Below are positions 20,689-30,784 of a DNA stretch of 64,000 nucleotides, one piece after another; within the stretch, counting starts at the first letter, position 1, and each line of letters opens with the position of its first letter. This DNA comes from Peribacillus cavernae. GTDB taxonomy: Bacteria > Bacillota > Bacilli > Bacillales > DSM-1321. Location: the NCBI RefSeq assembly GCF_003989135.1, contig NZ_RYZZ01000037.1:90827-154826 (forward strand), given 5' to 3'. Under the pieces are notes generated by a model that searched no databases, was not told where the DNA came from, and worked only from the letters and a program-made list of their open reading frames with translations. The translations under genes and the position numbers were made by a program.

Positions 20689-22473
20689 TTACAGTACGTA
20701 TTTCTCAGCTTCAATCAGTTTAACGGATGCTTCGCGTTTCTTAGCGATAACATTTACAGGGTTGTGTCTTGTCAATTTACGAAGTGCAGACAACATGATG
20801 CGCAAAGTGTCGCCGCTTTCAACAGCGATAAGCGATTCTTTTGCATGTTGTTCAATCAGGTTGAAAGCTTCCTGGCAGAAAATCTCTGTGTAAAGAACTT
20901 TTTGTTGGTTCTTTTCAAGTCCTGTTGCTGCGATTGCTTTTTCGGTGCGCAAGACGACAGATTCCATTGCATAAGCGAAGGAAGCAATATCGGCAATGTT
21001 CACAAGGACTTCTTGTTCCTGCTCCAATTCATTGCCATATTTTTGCGCAGCGAGGCCGGCAGCCAATAAGCCGATTTTCTTGGCGTTTTGCACTAATAAT
21101 TTTTCTTGTGCCAACGGTTCATCACCAGGCTCTTCAGGCATCATCATCATCAATTCTTCTTGCAGCGCCTGTGCTTTTTGGAAAAGCGGAAGCTCACCTT
21201 TGATTGCTTTCTTGATGAATGTTCCAGGAACTAAAAGGCGGTTGATTTCATTTGTTCCTTCAAAAATACGGTTAATACGGGAATCACGGTATGCTCTTTC
21301 GATTTCATATTCCTGCATGAAGCCGTAACCGCCATGTAGCTGAACACCTTCATCAACGATATAGTCTAAAACTTCGGAAGCGAAGAATTTGTTAAGTGAG
21401 CATTCAATTGCATATTCAGCAATCGAGTTTGCAACCTCTTTTCCATCCCTGACTTCTTCGTCAGTAAGCTTGCTCATACGGTCCTCGAACAGGCCTACAG
21501 TGCGGTAAACAGAGCTTTCAGCCGCATATAATTTTGATGCCATTGTCGCAAGTTTTTCCTTTGTCAGATTAAAAGAAGAAAGCTTTGTTTTGAATTGCTG
21601 GCGCTGGTTTGTATAAGAAGCAGTTATAGCAAGTGCATGCTTGGAAGCGCCGACAGCACCTACTCCTAACTTATAACGTCCAATATTCAAGATGTTGAAT
21701 GCAATTACGTGTCCTCTTCCAGCTTCGCCAAGAAGATTTTCGGCAGGAACCTGGGCATCTTCAAGGATTAGTGTACGAGTCGATGAGCTCTTGATCCCCA
21801 TTTTCTTTTCTTCTGCACCTGTAGATACACCGGGGTATTCACGTTCAACGATGAAAGCAGAGAACTTATCGCCGTCAATCTTTGCATATACAACGAATAC
21901 ATCGGCAAAACCGGCGTTTGTAATCCACTGTTTTTCACCGTTCAATACATAATGAGTTCCTTCAGCGTTCAATTTTGCTGTCGTTTTAGCTCCAAGAGCA
22001 TCGGAACCAGAGCCCGGCTCAGTCAACGCGTACGCAGCGAGTTTTTCACCAGTTGCAAGCAATGGCAGGTACTTTTTCTTTTGCTCGTCGTTGCCGAATA
22101 GGACGATTGGAAGCGAACCAATCCCAACGTGTGCGCCGTGAGTGATCGAGAAGCCGCCTGCTCGGGCCATTTTTTCTGAGATTAGCGCTGAACTTACTTT
22201 ATCAAGACCTAGGCCGCCATATTCTTCAGGAACGTCTGCCCCTAATAATCCAAGGTCTCCAGCTTGTTTAAGCAATTTAACGGAACGGTCAAATTCATGA
22301 TTTTCAAGATGCTCAACTTGAGGGAGGACTTCATTTGTTACGTAATCCTCTGTTGTTTTGGCAATCATTTTTTGTTCATCCGTATAGTCTTCCGGTGTAA
22401 ATATTCTATCATGAGTGACGTCTTCGACTAAAAAGCCGCCGCCTTTTATTAAGGACTCAGTTTGATTTGACAT
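20689..22473 (-). CDS. fadE: Acyl-CoA dehydrogenase FadE
   Basis: 594-aa FAD enzyme that makes the first double bond in beta-oxidation. Core motifs: [14 protein letters not shown] (substrate/FAD loop), [17 protein letters not shown], and [30 protein letters not shown] with the catalytic glutamate region. The C-terminal extension of about 200 residues is typical of the Bacillus FadE/YusJ type. Third gene of the operon. Confidence 0.96.
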   Translation of the reverse strand: MSNQTESLIKGGGFLVEDVTHDRIFTPEDYTDEQKMIAKTTEDYVTNEVLPQVEHLENHEFDRSVKLLKQAGDLGLLGADVPEEYGGLGLDKVSSALISEKMARAGGFSITHGAHVGIGSLPIVLFGNDEQKKKYLPLLATGEKLAAYALTEPGSGSDALGAKTTAKLNAEGTHYVLNGEKQWITNAGFADVFVVYAKIDGDKFSAFIVEREYPGVSTGAEEKKMGIKSSSTRTLILEDAQVPAENLLGEAGRGHVIAFNILNIGRYKLGVGAVGASKHALAITASYTNQRQQFKTKLSSFNLTKEKLATMASKLYAAESSVYRTVGLFEDRMSKLTDEEVRDGKEVANSIAEYAIECSLNKFFASEVLDYIVDEGVQLHGGYGFMQEYEIERAYRDSRINRIFEGTNEINRLLVPGTFIKKAIKGELPLFQKAQALQEELMMMMPEEPGDEPLAQEKLLVQNAKKIGLLAAGLAAQKYGNELEQEQEVLVNIADIASFAYAMESVVLRTEKAIAATGLEKNQQKVLYTEIFCQEAFNLIEQHAKESLIAVESGDTLRIMLSALRKLTRHNPVNVIAKKREASVKLIEAEKYVL

Positions 22474-22510
22474 TGATTATTTCCTCCTATTTCAAAAATG
22501 CAAAAACGTA

Positions 22511-23689
22511 TTAAGCTAGCAATTCGAACACGCCAGCAGCACCCATTCCGCCGCCAATACACATGGTAACAACACCGAATTGCTGGTTTCTGCGCTTCAT
22601 TTCATGCAGCAATGATAACGTCAATTTAGCACCGGTACATCCAAGCGGATGCCCAAGTGCAATCGCACCGCCATTTACGTTCACTATTTCTTCATCAAGG
22701 CCAAGCTCGCGGATGATTTGGATCGATTGTGAAGCGAATGCCTCATTTAATTCAAATAACCCGATGTCGGAAAGTTCAAGACCGGCGAGTTTAAGCGCTT
22801 TAGGAATTGCCGCAACCGGGCCGATTCCCATGATTTCCGGCGGAACGCCCGCTACAGCAAAGGAACGGAATTTCCCCATCGGCGCAAGGCCAAAGGATGA
22901 AGCTTTTTCTCCGTCCATTACCATGACCGCAGCTGCCCCATCGCTAGTTTGCGAAGCATTCCCTGCAGTAACAGATCCTGTCATCGAGAAAGCAGGTCGC
23001 AATTTACCTAATATTTGGGAGGTGGTTCCTTCCCGGACTCCTTCGTCCTGAGTGAACTGGAATGTTTTTTCTTTAAGCTTATTGTCCGCGCCTACGAAAC
23101 GTTGGGTTACGTCTACAGGTACAATTTCATCTGCAAATTTTCCTTCTGCAATCGCCTTCGCTGCTTTTTGGTGGCTGCGGACAGCAAAAGCATCCTGATC
23201 TTCACGTGAAATTCCGAATTTCTTGGCAACCTCTTCTGCTGTATGTCCCATTCCCATGTAATATTCAGGAGCTGTTTCAGCAAGTTTTGCATTCGGACGG
23301 GTTGTATGGCCCATCATTGGTACAAGGCTCATCGATTCTGCTCCGCCTGCGATGACTGTATCGCTCTGGCCAAGCATGATTCTCTCAGCGCCATACGCGA
23401 TTGCTTGCAGACCGCTTGAGCAGTATCGATTGATTGTGATGGCTGGAACTTCGTACGACAGGCCTGCGAGCGCACCAATGTTCCGGGCCATATTCAACCC
23501 CTGCTCTGCCTCAGGCATTGCACAGCCAATAATCAAATCATCGATATTTCCTTCATAATTTCCCGCACGCTTTACTGTTTCTTTAACTACAAGAGCTCCT
23601 AAATCATCTGGACGTGTGGCAGCAAGAGAACCTTTTTTCGCTTTCCCTACCGGAGTACGTGCCCCGGCAACAATTACCGCTTCTCTCAT
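22511..23689 (-). CDS. fadA: Acetyl-CoA C-acyltransferase (thiolase) FadA
   Basis: 392-aa thiolase for the last step of beta-oxidation. The nucleophilic Cys is in INRYCSSGLQAIAYGAERI, the His in NVNGGAIALGHPLGCTGA and the second Cys in VTMCIGGGMGAAGVFE. Full length with signatures intact. Between fadN and fadE. Confidence 0.97.
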   Translation of the reverse strand: MREAVIVAGARTPVGKAKKGSLAATRPDDLGALVVKETVKRAGNYEGNIDDLIIGCAMPEAEQGLNMARNIGALAGLSYEVPAITINRYCSSGLQAIAYGAERIMLGQSDTVIAGGAESMSLVPMMGHTTRPNAKLAETAPEYYMGMGHTAEEVAKKFGISREDQDAFAVRSHQKAAKAIAEGKFADEIVPVDVTQRFVGADNKLKEKTFQFTQDEGVREGTTSQILGKLRPAFSMTGSVTAGNASQTSDGAAAVMVMDGEKASSFGLAPMGKFRSFAVAGVPPEIMGIGPVAAIPKALKLAGLELSDIGLFELNEAFASQSIQIIRELGLDEEIVNVNGGAIALGHPLGCTGAKLTLSLLHEMKRRNQQFGVVTMCIGGGMGAAGVFELLA

Positions 23690-23716
23690 GAAGATCCCCC
23701 TTACCTATTTTTTGTC

Positions 23717-23735
23717 AAGAAAAGCGCAAGCGCCT
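23717..23735. repeat. Head fragment of the GCGCAAGC element between fadN and fadA
   Basis: AAGAAAAGCGCAAGCGCCTT is the same head as at 1501 but stops there. It lies inside the fad operon, in the 57-bp gap between fadN and fadA. A similar stub (AATAAGCGTAAGCGCC) occurs at about 26496-26511. Confidence 0.5.
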
Positions 23736-23746
23736 TTGCAAGGATA

Positions 23747-26140
23747 TTAATTACGCAGCGGCTTGCCTTTAACAAGCATATGCTGCATTCTTTGCTGTGA
23801 CCTTGGCTGAGCGACTAAGCTTAAGAAAGCCTCCCTTTCTAAATCCAGCAAGTATTGCTCATCTACTTCGGTACCATACGGTACTTTACCGCCCGCAAGA
23901 ACATAGGCTAATTTCTTGGCAATTTTCATATCATGATCGGAAATAAAGCCTGTAAGCCTCATCGATTCTGCACCTAATAGAAGGGCTGCGTAACCTGGCT
24001 CACCTACAACCGGAACCTTCGTTCTCGCCGGGGCTGTATAACCTTGTTCATACAAGGCAAGTGCTGCTTGTTTTGCATCATATAAAAGGTGATCCGGATT
24101 CACTGAGATCCCATCGGCAAAATTCAAGAAATTATTTTCGCTGGCTTCTTCCCCTGATGTGGATACCTTGGCCATCGCAATTGATTCGAACACTTTGTTG
24201 GCAACCTTTTGCAGGTCGAAGTCAACGCCTTTAGGCAGGCTCTTTAAGTGCTTGATATAAAGCTCTTTGTTCCCGCCGCCGCCAGGAATCAGACCAACGC
24301 CGACCTCCACAAGGCCCATATAAGTTTCACTTGAGGCCTGGATATGTGCTGCAGGGAGGCAAACCTCAGCACCGCCGCCTAGTGCCATGTTGAACGGAGC
24401 TGCTACAACGGGCTTCGCACTGTATTTGATTTTCATCATCGCCTGTTGGAAGTGGCGGATCACCATATCTAATTCCAAGATATTGTCATCCTGGGCTTCC
24501 ATCAGCATCATCGCGAGGTTCGCGCCGACACAGAAGTTTTTGCCCTGATTTCCGATGACGAGGCCCTTATAGTTTGCTTCTACCTCTTCCACTGCAAAAT
24601 TGATCATTTGCACGATATCAAGACCAATTGCATTATTTGGGGAATGGAACTCTAATAGAGCGACCTCGTCTCCAATGTCTATCAAGCTCGCACCGCTATT
24701 TTTCTTGATTACTTTGCCTCGCTTTTTCAGTGTCTTCAGATTGATGACCTTTGAATTTTCAAGCAATTCTTTATACCCGTCATTTGCATAGTAAGAAGTT
24801 TTGCCTTCGTCATTTTCTTGATAGAAAGTAGTAATCCCGTTAGCGAGCATTTCCTTGATCCATCTAGGAACCTGTTTACCCTCTTCTTCCATACGGGCTA
24901 CTGATTTCTCTAGGCCGATCGCATCCCATGTTTCAAATGGGCCTGCACTCCAGCCAAATCCCCATTTCATCGCCTGGTCAATTGCCACGACGTCATCAGC
25001 AATGCTGCCAGTCAATTCGGCTGAATAAGTAAGAACAGGACTAAGGATGTTCCATAGCAATTGGCCAGCACGATCCTCGCTATATACGAGCGCCTTCATT
25101 TTGTTTGCAAGCCCTTTTTGCTGTTTGCTCGCTTCAGTGGAAGCCGTCTTCAATTTCTTTCTTTCACCGTATTCGAGTGTTTCCGGGTTCAATTCAAGGA
25201 TTTCCTTGCCTTTTTTCAGGAAAAACCCTTGACCGGATTTACTGCCAAGCCAGCCGTTCTCAATCATTTTTTCAATAAAATCGGGAATTTCAAAAACTTC
25301 TTTTTCGGCACCATCTACCTGGTCATAAACGTTCCTGGCAACGTGTGCAAAAGTGTCTAATCCCACGACATCAAGCGTACGGAATGTGGCACTTTTTGCC
25401 CTGCCGATCATCGGGCCGGTTATGGAATCTACTTCCCCTACGCTGTAGCCTCCTTTAAGCATTTCGCGGACGGTCACTAGCAGGCCGTACGTACCGATGC
25501 GGTTTGCGATGAAGTTCGGCGTATCCTTTGCTTCAACGACGCCTTTACCTAGTACATCTTCGCCAAACAGCTTGATGAACGAAAGCACTTCAGGATCGGT
25601 GTCTTTCGTAGGAATTACTTCCAATAGTTTCAAATAGCGCGGCGGGTTGAAAAAGTGAGTCCCAAGAAAATTCTTTTTAAAATCTTCTGAACGCCCTTCT
25701 GCCATCGCTTCGATTGAGATACCTGAAGTATTTGAACTGATGATGCTGCCCGGCTTGCGGAATCGATCCACCTTTTCAAATACTTGCTGTTTCACCGCAA
25801 GATTTTCTACAACCACTTCGATGACCCAATCTACTTCGCTAAGACGCTCAAGGTCATCCTCAAGGTTTCCCGCTTCAATTAATGCTAAGTTTTTCTTCGC
25901 GGTCAGCGGTGCCGGCTTTTGCTTTAAAAGCTTTTGCACGGAATTTTGGCTGATGCGGTTTCTTACTTGTTTATCTTCAAGTGTCAGTCCTTTTTTCTTT
26001 TCATCCTCTGTCAGTTCACGAGGAACAATGTCTAATAATAAAGTTGGAATGCCGATGTTCGCAAGGTGTGCAGCAATCCCTGATCCCATAACTCCCGACC
26101 CTAGAACAGCAGCCTTTCGTATTTGTCGAACCAAGTTCAT
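23747..26140 (-). CDS. fadN: 3-hydroxyacyl-CoA dehydrogenase / enoyl-CoA hydratase FadN
   Basis: About 797 aa with two activities. The N-terminal NAD-binding domain has AVLGSGVMGSGIAAHLANIGI near residue 10, followed by the dehydrogenase domain with GTHFFNPPRYLKLLE and KDTPNFIANRIG. The C-terminal third is a crotonase domain (NFCVGANLAMM, AAPFNMALGGGAEVCLPAA, GVGLIPGGGGNKE). Bacillus proteins carry the domains in this order, the reverse of E. coli FadB. Start set at ATG 26140, after AAGGGGG; TTG 26134 is possible. First gene of the operon, below a FadR-type operator. Confidence 0.96.
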   Translation of the reverse strand: MNLVRQIRKAAVLGSGVMGSGIAAHLANIGIPTLLLDIVPRELTEDEKKKGLTLEDKQVRNRISQNSVQKLLKQKPAPLTAKKNLALIEAGNLEDDLERLSEVDWVIEVVVENLAVKQQVFEKVDRFRKPGSIISSNTSGISIEAMAEGRSEDFKKNFLGTHFFNPPRYLKLLEVIPTKDTDPEVLSFIKLFGEDVLGKGVVEAKDTPNFIANRIGTYGLLVTVREMLKGGYSVGEVDSITGPMIGRAKSATFRTLDVVGLDTFAHVARNVYDQVDGAEKEVFEIPDFIEKMIENGWLGSKSGQGFFLKKGKEILELNPETLEYGERKKLKTASTEASKQQKGLANKMKALVYSEDRAGQLLWNILSPVLTYSAELTGSIADDVVAIDQAMKWGFGWSAGPFETWDAIGLEKSVARMEEEGKQVPRWIKEMLANGITTFYQENDEGKTSYYANDGYKELLENSKVINLKTLKKRGKVIKKNSGASLIDIGDEVALLEFHSPNNAIGLDIVQMINFAVEEVEANYKGLVIGNQGKNFCVGANLAMMLMEAQDDNILELDMVIRHFQQAMMKIKYSAKPVVAAPFNMALGGGAEVCLPAAHIQASSETYMGLVEVGVGLIPGGGGNKELYIKHLKSLPKGVDFDLQKVANKVFESIAMAKVSTSGEEASENNFLNFADGISVNPDHLLYDAKQAALALYEQGYTAPARTKVPVVGEPGYAALLLGAESMRLTGFISDHDMKIAKKLAYVLAGGKVPYGTEVDEQYLLDLEREAFLSLVAQPRSQQRMQHMLVKGKPLRN

Positions 26141-26160
26141 ATCCCCCTTACATAGTGTTT

Positions 26161-26178
26161 TGAATGAACACTCATTCA
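26161..26178. promoter_or_regulatory. FadR-type operator upstream of fadN
   Basis: TGAATGAACACTCATTCA is a palindrome with arms TGAATGA/TCATTCA. It matches the consensus bound by B. subtilis FadR (TGAATGAnnAnTCATTCA type), a TetR repressor released by long-chain acyl-CoA. It lies 20 bp upstream of the fadN start, over the expected transcript start. Confidence 0.85.
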
Positions 26179-26367
26179 TTTTGTCTTCAAAAAAATATTC
26201 ATCTTTTTTCCTGCTGATTTAAATATAAAATATTTTCGAAAATTCCGCAATTAAAAAGATGTAAAAAGATCATTTTTTCATATATTTTTTGTTCCTGCAT
26301 ATCATCGATGATTATTTTTAATCCGTTCGGAAAAAATAATCTCAAGACCAGGAGGTGAAGTGAAAAT

Positions 26368-26499
26368 ATGGCCAGACTCAAAAAGAACCCCTCTAAAGCC
26401 GGAGTAAGTGCAGCAAGCGTCAAAGGAAATGCGGGCCCTACTGTGGAAAATGACGGCGGGGGGAAAGTAAACAGCCAAAATAACCAGTATAAAAAATAA
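26368..26499 (+). CDS. yuzL: YuzL-family small protein
   Basis: 43 aa, ATG 26368 to TAA 26499, preceded by an excellent AGGAGGTG (26350-26357) at good spacing. The sequence MARLKKNPSKAGVSAASVKG, followed by a Gly/Asn-rich polar tail, fits YuzL-type proteins (R-K-x-DPSKAGL-x-x-x-x-VEG pattern). It is hydrophilic, with no Cys and no membrane segment. Such short Bacillus proteins are often spore-associated, but function is unknown. Antisense to a longer shadow ORF and convergent with fadM. Confidence 0.75.
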   Translation: MARLKKNPSKAGVSAASVKGNAGPTVENDGGGKVNSQNNQYKK

Positions 26500-26624
26500 G
26501 CGTAAGCGCCAAAAGTTATGCTTGCCAATACTTTGGAAAATGCGGAAAAGACATTACGGATGCATACCTTAATACTTTTCCGCACTGATTCCTTCAGGAA
26601 AAGATAGCGCTTTCAAAAGGATGA

Positions 26625-27542
26625 TTATTTTTTTAGCATTCCTTTTAAGACAAAGGTCACATTAGCCGGCCGCTCAGCCAGACGGCGCATAAAATAACCA
26701 TACCAGTCTGTTCCATATGGCACGTATACCCTCATTTTATAGCCTTCCTTCACTAATCCCAACTGTCGTTCGGTACGAATCCCATAAAGCATTTGAAATT
26801 CGAATTGGTCATTCGGAATGTTATACTCCTTCACAAGATGCTTTGTATATTCGATGATTGTTTCATCATGGGAGGCAATCGCCGTATAGTTTCCATTTAA
26901 TAAATGCATCTTGATAATCTTCTTATAGTTATCGTCGACGTCTTGCTTTTCCGGAAAAGCAACCTCCGCGGATTCCTTATAGGCACCTTTGACAAGACGA
27001 AGATTTGGATGAAGGCTATCAAGATCATCAATATCCTTCTCGGTTCGATACAGGTACGCTTGAATCACGGTACCGACATTATCGTATTCTTCTCTTAATT
27101 TTTTGAAAATATCAATTGTAGTCTGGCAGTGCAAATAATCTTCCATATCAATCGTTATGAATACATTATTTCTTTTCGCCGCATCAAGGATCCTTCGCAT
27201 ATTCCTCATGACGACTTCTTCGGAAATATCCATCCCCATTGAAGTCATTTTTAACGACAGTTGCGAATTCAGACTATGCTTGCCGATGGCTTCGATGGCA
27301 ATGATCGAGTTGTCAGCCATTTCGTTCGCTTCCCTTTCGTTATCGACAAATTCACCAAGGTAATCAATCGTGACAGCAAGGCCTTTTTGGTTGAGATCTT
27401 TAATTTTTGCCACCGCTAAATCAACTGTTTCTCCAGCAACGAAACGTGAGGCACCAAAGCGAAGACCATATTTTTTAGCCATTTTGGTCAGGCCTTTATT
27501 TTTAGAAAGAAAGAGAAAAAAATCCCTCATTGCTTGTTCCAT
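26625..27542 (-). CDS. fadM: Proline dehydrogenase family protein FadM
   Basis: 305-aa FAD TIM barrel of the monofunctional proline dehydrogenase (PutB-like) family. Visible motifs: GLAVTIDYLGEFV, FITIDMEDYLHCQ, LRLVKGAYKE, FQMLYGIRTERQ and VPYGTDWYGYFMRRLAERPAN, the last holding the two substrate-binding arginines. The B. subtilis counterpart next to fadN (YusM/FadM) is grouped with fatty-acid degradation, so the physiological substrate is open. Here it is 480 bp upstream of fadN, with a short opposing gene in between. Confidence 0.9.
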   Translation of the reverse strand: MEQAMRDFFLFLSKNKGLTKMAKKYGLRFGASRFVAGETVDLAVAKIKDLNQKGLAVTIDYLGEFVDNEREANEMADNSIIAIEAIGKHSLNSQLSLKMTSMGMDISEEVVMRNMRRILDAAKRNNVFITIDMEDYLHCQTTIDIFKKLREEYDNVGTVIQAYLYRTEKDIDDLDSLHPNLRLVKGAYKESAEVAFPEKQDVDDNYKKIIKMHLLNGNYTAIASHDETIIEYTKHLVKEYNIPNDQFEFQMLYGIRTERQLGLVKEGYKMRVYVPYGTDWYGYFMRRLAERPANVTFVLKGMLKK

Positions 27543-27785
27543 GAGTATAACCCCCTAAAAAGCATATAGGTAGAGAAAAACCTAAAATTCGACAATTTAA
27601 TCTTACCACTTCTCGCAATATCTGGATATGAAATAGTTATTTCACGCTAATAAAAATAGACGAGATTTGTAGAGTGACATTAAGGCAGCGATTTTAATTA
27701 TAAGCTTTATCGTTCTCTAACATTTTATTTCCAGAAAACTGAAAAAGTGAAAGCTCGAGGTTATGTTGTGTGAACCCATTTCCCA

Positions 27786-28595
27786 TTACAGGGACTCCTT
27801 AACGATATATCTGCCTTTTCCATGGGGGATACATAGAGGCGTACCAAAAAGAGGGTCCACTGTAACCTCACAAGCCATTTGGAAGACTTCTTTTACTAGG
27901 GAACGATTCACGATAGATTCAGGTTTTCCCTGGGCACAAACCTTTTTATTTTTCAATGCAACGATATGATGGGCGTAACGGCAGGCTAAATTCAAATCAT
28001 GGAGTACCATGATAATCGTCCGGTTTTCTTTTTCATTCAAATCAAACAATAAATCAAGGATCTCAATCTGGTGTGTCATATCGAGATACGTGGTAGGCTC
28101 ATCCAAAAGAAGGAACTCTGTGTCCTGTGCAAGAGTCATCGCAATCCAGGCACGTTGGCGCTGTCCGCCTGAAAGAGTATCGACAGGACGGTCTTTTAAC
28201 TCAACAAGCCCTGTAGCTGCAAGAGCCGCTTCTACCTTCTGTTCATCTTCTTCACTCCACTGCTTTAACCAGCTTTGGTATGGATATCTTCCCTGTTTAA
28301 CCAGTTGCATGACCGTCAACCCTTCAGGAGCTGCTGGAGATTGGGGAAGGATCGACATTTTCCTTGCTACCTCTTTTGTGGGGAGCTTTGCGATGGCTTC
28401 TCCATTCAATAAAACAGAGCCGGACTTTGGTTTTAACAGACGGGCAATTGAGCGCAGGAGCGTAGATTTACCGCAGCCATTACTGCCGATGAATACGGTA
28501 ATTTCACCTTTTGGGATGGCTAAGTCCAATTCATCGATGATATTATGTTCGCCATATGATAAAGTTAGGGCTTCTGTTTTAATCGCACTGTCCAT
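27786..28595 (-). CDS. yusV: Siderophore ABC transporter ATP-binding protein (YusV type)
   Basis: 269-aa FecE/FhuC-type ATPase. The frame is open upstream into the permease gene, but ATG 28595 has AAAGGAG ahead and starts the typical fold. Walker A GSNGCGKST, signature LSGGQRQR and Walker B FLLLDEPTTYLD are complete. In B. subtilis YusV serves several hydroxamate and catecholate systems (FeuABC, YfiYZ-YfhA). Here it is physically joined to the yfhA/yfiZ permeases, so this operon has its own ATPase. Confidence 0.93.
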   Translation of the reverse strand: MDSAIKTEALTLSYGEHNIIDELDLAIPKGEITVFIGSNGCGKSTLLRSIARLLKPKSGSVLLNGEAIAKLPTKEVARKMSILPQSPAAPEGLTVMQLVKQGRYPYQSWLKQWSEEDEQKVEAALAATGLVELKDRPVDTLSGGQRQRAWIAMTLAQDTEFLLLDEPTTYLDMTHQIEILDLLFDLNEKENRTIIMVLHDLNLACRYAHHIVALKNKKVCAQGKPESIVNRSLVKEVFQMACEVTVDPLFGTPLCIPHGKGRYIVKESL

Positions 28596-28614
28596 TTTTC
28601 CCTGCTCCTTTATT

Positions 28615-29670
28615 TTAGGAATTTCTCGTTTTATATAATAAGTAGATAAAGTAAGGGGCGCCGATACTGGCTGTGAAAACACCGGCTGGGATTTCCAGAG
28701 GGTCAAAAAGCGTTCTGCCGGCTAAATCGGCGATGATGACCAAAACAGCACCTATCAAAGCAGCTACAGGCAAAAGCGCTCCAAAAGCACTTCCTACAAG
28801 GCGCCTCGCTATGTGCGGAGCCATTAAACCCACAAAACCAATCCCCCCGGCAAAGGCTACCGCACTGCCTGTTAGGGCTGTAGCAATAAGTAATAGCAGC
28901 AGCCTTTGCTTCTGTACCTTACTTCCTACACCCCGTGCAATGTCCTCCCCTAATTCCTGAACATTCAAATGGCGGACAAGCATAAAAGCAATCCCCATTA
29001 ATACTAAAACAAGCGGAGTTACAATTGAGGCATCTGTCCATTTTGAACCGTTTACCGATCCGGTAATCCAAATATTCGCCTGAGAAGCCCGGTAAATCGG
29101 GCCAAGTATCATCATCGTCGTGGTGCCAGCTTGCATCAAAGCTGAAATTCCAATTCCAATTAGCACAAGCCGGACCGGGGAAACCCCGTTTTTCCATGCT
29201 AAAAAATAAACCAGGAAAGCAGTGATTGCCGCCCCGGCAAAAGCTGCTATTGGAAGCCAGCTGATGCTGACAGTCAGTGCATTGTTCTCGGTGCTGAATA
29301 GTGCCAAAAATGACACGACTGCAAATGAAGCACCACTGGTTAAACCGATTATATCCGGTGACGCGAGTGGATTACGGATAATCCCTTGCAAAATTCCCCC
29401 GGCAACCGCAAGCGCCATTCCCACCATCATAGCGACCATGATTCTCGGCAGCCTGAAAGAAGTAATTACTGTAGTATGCAATTTACTTCCAAATCCTAGT
29501 ATTGCTTTTGCCACATCTAAAGGGGAAATATACAATTGGCCAGTTCCCGCGCTTAGCAGAAAAGTGAAGATTAGTAGAAATAGTAGCCCTGTAAAAATAG
29601 CAGCTGTCTTTTTGTCGAGTAACATGGAAATGAATCCATTAAACAAACGAAAACTTTTGTACTTATTCAA
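28615..29670 (-). CDS. yfhA: Iron-siderophore ABC permease (YfhA type)
   Basis: FecCD-family permease, 351 aa from TTG 29670, with about nine membrane segments. Typical motifs: LPRIMVAMMVGMALAVAGGILQGIIRNPLASPDIIG, FAGGIGFVGLMAPHIAR and IPAGVFTASIGAPYFIYLL. The TTG overlaps the yfiZ stop, and AAAGGGG is 11 bases upstream; ATG 15 codons later is an alternative. Transport substrate is probably a hydroxamate siderophore such as schizokinen, as for YfiYZ-YfhA. Confidence 0.9.
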   Translation of the reverse strand: MNKYKSFRLFNGFISMLLDKKTAAIFTGLLFLLIFTFLLSAGTGQLYISPLDVAKAILGFGSKLHTTVITSFRLPRIMVAMMVGMALAVAGGILQGIIRNPLASPDIIGLTSGASFAVVSFLALFSTENNALTVSISWLPIAAFAGAAITAFLVYFLAWKNGVSPVRLVLIGIGISALMQAGTTTMMILGPIYRASQANIWITGSVNGSKWTDASIVTPLVLVLMGIAFMLVRHLNVQELGEDIARGVGSKVQKQRLLLLLIATALTGSAVAFAGGIGFVGLMAPHIARRLVGSAFGALLPVAALIGAVLVIIADLAGRTLFDPLEIPAGVFTASIGAPYFIYLLYKTRNS

Positions 29671-30743
29671 TTTGCGTTGAACCCCTTTCTCGCGATGTGT
29701 ATAAAGAAGGGAGTTCCAATAATCGCTGTCATTACCCCAACCGGAACCTCCTGGGGCATGATGACATACCGGGCAAGGATATCCGCCGCTAGGAGAAGTA
29801 TGCCTCCAAGCATGGCGCTATATGGAATGATCCACCTATGGTCGATGCCGATAATTGCGCGTGTGATATGCGGGATTACAATTCCAATGAACCCTACCGG
29901 GCCTGCAATTGCCACTGCGCCTCCTGCAAGCAATATAACACAGGAAGCTGCTGTTAATTTTATGAAACCGACTTTAAGGCCCAGCCCTTTTGCTACATCA
30001 TCACCCATGGAAAGCAGGTTTAACTTTGAAGCAAGCAACAAAGATATGACCCAGCCGACTGCCAAATATGGAAGAACTGCAGTCAACGTATCAAGCTTTC
30101 GTCCTTGGACGGAGCCGGCCAGCCAAAACAACACCTGGTCGAGCGTAGTTTCACTTATAACAAGAAACCCCTGTGTTATCGAAGAAAACAATACGGCGAC
30201 GACCGAACCTGCTAACGTCAATTTCAGCGGAGTAAGTCCTTCCCTCCCAAACGAACCTACTATATATACGCCGATCGCAGCAATCGCAGCTCCTAAAAAC
30301 GAAACCCATGTATAAGCTTGCGTGCTGCCTGCTGAAAAAATAGTGACAGAAATCACCACTGCCAGCCCTGCCCCGGCATTTATACCGAAAATTTCGGGAG
30401 AAGCGAGCGGATTTTTTGTCAGCGTCTGCATCAACACTCCCGAAATTGCCAGGCTTGCACCAATACAAGCGGCAATCAAAGACCTCGGCAGCCTTACCGA
30501 CTGCAAGATCAGATGTTCTTTTGAACCATTAAAATCGGTAAAGGCCTCCAGCGCCACTTTCCAGGATGTGTCGGTATAGCCATAAACGATACTTGCACAT
30601 ATTAAAAAAAGCAAAAGCACTAAACATAAGTATAAACCCACTGTTTTTTGAAATTGTGTCTTTAAAAGCATAAAGGCATTTCCTCTCACCATATCTTGAT
30701 CCAATTTATGTGCAGATACTAATAAGCGATTATTGTCAGACAT
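29667..30743 (-). CDS. yfiZ: Iron-siderophore ABC permease (YfiZ type)
   Basis: FecCD-family permease, first gene of the leftward operon. The 358-aa form starts at ATG 30743, with only a weak site. ATG 30671 (MLLKTQFQK) follows AGAGGA and would remove a 24-residue polar extension, so it may be the true start. Motifs LPRSLIAACIGASLAISGVLMQTLTKNPLASPEIFGINAGAG, AGPVGFIGIVIPH and EVPVGVMTAIIGTPFFI are present. Divergent from the binding-protein gene, with Fur boxes between. Confidence 0.9.
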   Translation of the reverse strand: MSDNNRLLVSAHKLDQDMVRGNAFMLLKTQFQKTVGLYLCLVLLLFLICASIVYGYTDTSWKVALEAFTDFNGSKEHLILQSVRLPRSLIAACIGASLAISGVLMQTLTKNPLASPEIFGINAGAGLAVVISVTIFSAGSTQAYTWVSFLGAAIAAIGVYIVGSFGREGLTPLKLTLAGSVVAVLFSSITQGFLVISETTLDQVLFWLAGSVQGRKLDTLTAVLPYLAVGWVISLLLASKLNLLSMGDDVAKGLGLKVGFIKLTAASCVILLAGGAVAIAGPVGFIGIVIPHITRAIIGIDHRWIIPYSAMLGGILLLAADILARYVIMPQEVPVGVMTAIIGTPFFIHIARKGFNAN

Positions 30744-30784
30744 TCCATATTCTCAGTCTAGTTGAATATTCAACACTTTGTCAA

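Noticed and set aside
26199..26585. 128-aa minus-strand ORF
   Set aside because: It overlaps the yuzL-like gene on the opposite strand, has no family features and its hydrophobic composition reflects antisense reading.
28009..28638. 209-aa + strand ORF inside yusV
   Set aside because: Antisense shadow with Ser/Arg-rich composition and no start signal.
29677..30315. 212-aa + strand ORF inside yfiZ
   Set aside because: Antisense shadow of a permease gene.
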